From an uncultured Pelagibacteraceae bacterium (GTDB lineage Bacteria; Pseudomonadota; Alphaproteobacteria; Pelagibacterales; Pelagibacteraceae): DNA of 64,000 nt. The stretch covers positions 62,001 to 126,000 of the forward strand of contig CACMZL010000003.1 in NCBI GenBank assembly GCA_902618205.1, read 5' to 3'. How positions within the stretch are numbered: the stretch's first letter is position 1; each line of letters opens with the position of its first letter. Both the position numbers and the translations under genes were made by a program. Of the stretch, positions 62,029 through 64,000 are shown piece by piece. The notes beneath the pieces were generated by a model, which worked only from the letters and a program-made list of their open reading frames with translations, did not search any database and had not been told where the DNA came from.

Positions 62029-64000
62029 ATGAAATTATCTGAATTATTTGAGCAAAATGGCTTTGATTTAGGAAATCTAAAAGAATCCTTTGGATTAATA
62101 GATGGAATATCAGAACATATAATAGCTGAAAGTGATGAAGTTTTAGCAAAGCAGCATCAAATTTCAGAAAATATTTATTTTTTAATTAAAGGCAAAGCTA
62201 CATTTACCAAGTATTTTGAAACAAAATCTATAACCTTTGCAAAAATAACAAAGCCTGCAACACCATTAGGTATATCTGGACTTAATCAACCCAATAGATT
62301 TATGGGTGAAATATTTATTGAAGGTGGAACAGAATATATCTCGATAAAACTAAATGATTTAAGAGATTTACAACAAAAAAATAGTAAACTTATATCAACA
62401 TTATACTCAGCCATTTCGTTTTTTTCTTTCCAATTGCTTGTCTCTTCAAGAAATTTAAACACTTTGTATAAAGATGATGAAATACAAATTTCTCCAGGCA
62501 TCCCATCAGAAAAAAGTATTACAAATATACATAGAATTAAATCTGCTACTTTTTTTTCAACACTTACTGATGATGACTTAGAAAAGTTTATTAAATTAGG
62601 TAATATTAAGATGTATTCATCAAATCAATATATAGTTAAAGAGGGAGATGTTTCTAAAGGTTTAAAGATATTATTAAGTGGTAAAGTTGATGGCTTATTC
62701 CACAACTTTATTAATGGAAAAATAAGAAGAAATTTTAGAACTCTAACTAGAGCTGGTATTGCTCTAACCTTATCTTCTGGAAAAGGAGATTTTTTTAATC
62801 CATATACAATTAAATCTACTAGGGATACGAAAGTTTTACATATTTCTAACGAAGCCCTTGAAAATCTGATTATTTCTGACCCTGAATTATCAATAAAGAT
62901 TTTTAAAAGACAATTGTGGCAGTTAGGACGTTTCCAACAAAGTGCAACTGGCCTAACAAAATATTCAGCAGAAAACGAATTAGAATTTGTTAATTTATTA
63001 TTGAAAGATAATACCGCGAGAATACCTGCTAGTTCTAAGTTATATAGTATTCCACATTTATTGAAGAGCACTCATACTTATGCATTGGCATTTGATGTTG
63101 TTTACGAACTACTTATTAAAGGAAATGAGATAGAAAAATCATTATCTAGTTTAATAAAAGACACCTTAAATAATTTAGAAAGAGAGTCTCGTTTCCACAG
63201 CCAATTAAATATTATTTATAATAGAGTTTCAAATTCTTCTAGTAATTCAGATAAAACAAAATTAAGAGAGTTAACCAATTCAAATTTCACCAAAGCTTTT
63301 GATAATGTTAAATATGTAATTAAGGGTTGGGAAAATTTGCCAGATGAACCAACAAATATTTTTTTTTACAATCACCTAGCAGCTATAGATGATAATCAGC
63401 TTGCAAATGGACATTCATTTTCAATCGACAGTCATTTCATCAGTTCAAAAATATTACATCCAAAATATAATGATGGAGGCCAACGTATCGTTAGAACAAG
63501 TCGGAACACAGAATTTTGGAGATATAATTACTATGAAAATTTAGATTACATTTTTGTTCATACCCCAGAGTCTGATAAGTTGGACGAAAGCGAAGAGGAA
63601 AAGAAATTAAGAAAACAAAAGCTTTTTGATGAAGCACAAAAGGTATTTAATCAAAAACAACCGATTGTAATTGCCCCCGAAGGAACATCAGAAACAGAAG
63701 ATAATAAAACAATAACATCTCCAGGACCATTTAAAGCTGGAGCATTTAACCTTGCATTTAAACTTAGCCCAAAACCAAAACTTATTCCAATTGCCCTTGC
63801 TAATTTTGATTATCCAGTTTCTAAAACAATATATTCAGCAGTTATTAAGGAGCCAATAACTATAAGTGATCATGTCAAAGATCCAGAAAATCAAGATGAA
63901 ATGAAAAACTTCTTAGATAATTACAGAACCAAATTTAGATCCTATGTAGAAGAAGCTATTGATTTAGCTAAAAATGTTCAAGACAACATAGATAAAATAG
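62029..64000 (+). CDS. Fusion of two CNB-like domains and PlsC-type acyltransferase, partial
   Basis: An open frame from an ATG at 62029 runs off the window end after 657 codons. The N-terminal half looks like two cyclic-nucleotide-binding-like domains in tandem (about residues 20-140 and 165-295: HQISENIYFLIKGKATF, NQYIVKEGDVSKGLKILLSG). The usual phosphate-binding cassette (GE...RxA) is not preserved in either. After a helical linker, the C-terminal part has acyltransferase motifs: NHLAAID at 448-454 (NHX4D) and PEGT at 550-553. This suggests a glycerophospholipid acyltransferase controlled by a sensor domain. Start choice is supported by an in-frame ATG with no earlier one. Confidence 0.75.
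   Translation, partial: MKLSELFEQNGFDLGNLKESFGLIDGISEHIIAESDEVLAKQHQISENIYFLIKGKATFTKYFETKSITFAKITKPATPLGISGLNQPNRFMGEIFIEGGTEYISIKLNDLRDLQQKNSKLISTLYSAISFFSFQLLVSSRNLNTLYKDDEIQISPGIPSEKSITNIHRIKSATFFSTLTDDDLEKFIKLGNIKMYSSNQYIVKEGDVSKGLKILLSGKVDGLFHNFINGKIRRNFRTLTRAGIALTLSSGKGDFFNPYTIKSTRDTKVLHISNEALENLIISDPELSIKIFKRQLWQLGRFQQSATGLTKYSAENELEFVNLLLKDNTARIPASSKLYSIPHLLKSTHTYALAFDVVYELLIKGNEIEKSLSSLIKDTLNNLERESRFHSQLNIIYNRVSNSSSNSDKTKLRELTNSNFTKAFDNVKYVIKGWENLPDEPTNIFFYNHLAAIDDNQLANGHSFSIDSHFISSKILHPKYNDGGQRIVRTSRNTEFWRYNYYENLDYIFVHTPESDKLDESEEEKKLRKQKLFDEAQKVFNQKQPIVIAPEGTSETEDNKTITSPGPFKAGAFNLAFKLSPKPKLIPIALANFDYPVSKTIYSAVIKEPITISDHVKDPENQDEMKNFLDNYRTKFRSYVEEAIDLAKNVQDNIDKI

Noticed and set aside
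62625..63071. 148-codon minus-strand open frame
   Set aside because: It is antisense to the long plus-strand fusion gene, whose domains are recognisable. The shadow has no family features.
1..64000. CRISPR arrays, insertion sequences, integrases, prophage genes, rRNA or tRNA genes
   Set aside because: Looked for on both strands. No regular repeats, transposase or integrase motifs, tRNA T-arm pattern or rRNA-like stretch was seen; the 16S-like CACCTCCTT at 59919 is only nine bases.

Overview
The window is about 30% GC, with short or overlapping intergenic gaps, many tiny membrane-protein genes and a compact thiamin-pyrophosphate riboswitch in front of a sodium:solute symporter. With the AprBAM, Tau and AmtB gene content, this points to a streamlined marine alphaproteobacterium of the SAR11 / Candidatus Pelagibacter type. 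This is an inference from content and style; no database was consulted. No rRNA, tRNA, CRISPR array, transposase or phage gene was found.

Layout. 0-6.6 kb: a persulfide dioxygenase-like enzyme and a 1-Cys peroxiredoxin (divergent), a methyltransferase, a minus-strand operon for a glycosylglycerate osmolyte (racemase, sugar-phosphoglycerate phosphatase, synthase), an MFS carrier and a LysE-type exporter. 6.6-14.7 kb: a sugar-type ABC importer lacking its ATPase, with a HAD protein that has lost its catalytic aspartates, then a MetE-like / SnoaL / cupin / SnoaL module of unknown role. 14.7-29.2 kb: a betaine-type ABC importer without ATPase, a HisD-family dehydrogenase of the HpsN kind, a phosphate acyltransferase, a BASS carrier, a double winged-helix regulator with two direct-repeat sites in front of it, an LDH2-type dehydrogenase, tauABC, taurine:pyruvate aminotransferase and alanine dehydrogenase. 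29.3-34.4 kb: a thioredoxin-like protein, cytochrome b561, two c-type cytochromes, a DUF4396 protein, an ABC-2 exporter, two tiny membrane proteins and a TSUP carrier. 34.6-48.8 kb: housekeeping genes (HMP transporter under a TPP riboswitch, RseP, HU, AmtB, Bcp, rhodanese, RecX, CysQ-like, MnmA, cystathionine lyase, pabBAC, HIT). 48.9-59.8 kb: aprMBA with two small downstream genes, a TauE/SafE exporter, suyAB, xsc, an FAD oxidoreductase and an aminotransferase. 59.8-64 kb: an unusual structured gap, a photolyase, and a protein fusing two cyclic-nucleotide-binding-like domains to a PlsC-type acyltransferase that runs off the window.

How the genes work together. The unifying theme is organosulfonate catabolism. 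Taurine enters by TauABC, Tpa makes sulfoacetaldehyde plus alanine, Ald recycles alanine to pyruvate and ammonium, Xsc splits sulfoacetaldehyde to acetyl phosphate and sulfite, and the phosphate acyltransferase could yield acetyl-CoA. A second branch (HpsN-like and LDH2-like dehydrogenases, then SuyAB) would take dihydroxypropanesulfonate or sulfolactate to pyruvate and sulfite. Sulfite can be oxidised to APS by AprBAM or exported by the TSUP carrier. ATP sulfurylase is not in this window. The persulfide dioxygenase-like protein would add another sulfite source. Least explained are the SnoaL/cupin/MetE-like module, the cytochrome/ABC-2 cluster, the 116-residue protein of the apr operon, the non-coding gap at 59.77-60.12 kb and the terminal fusion protein.
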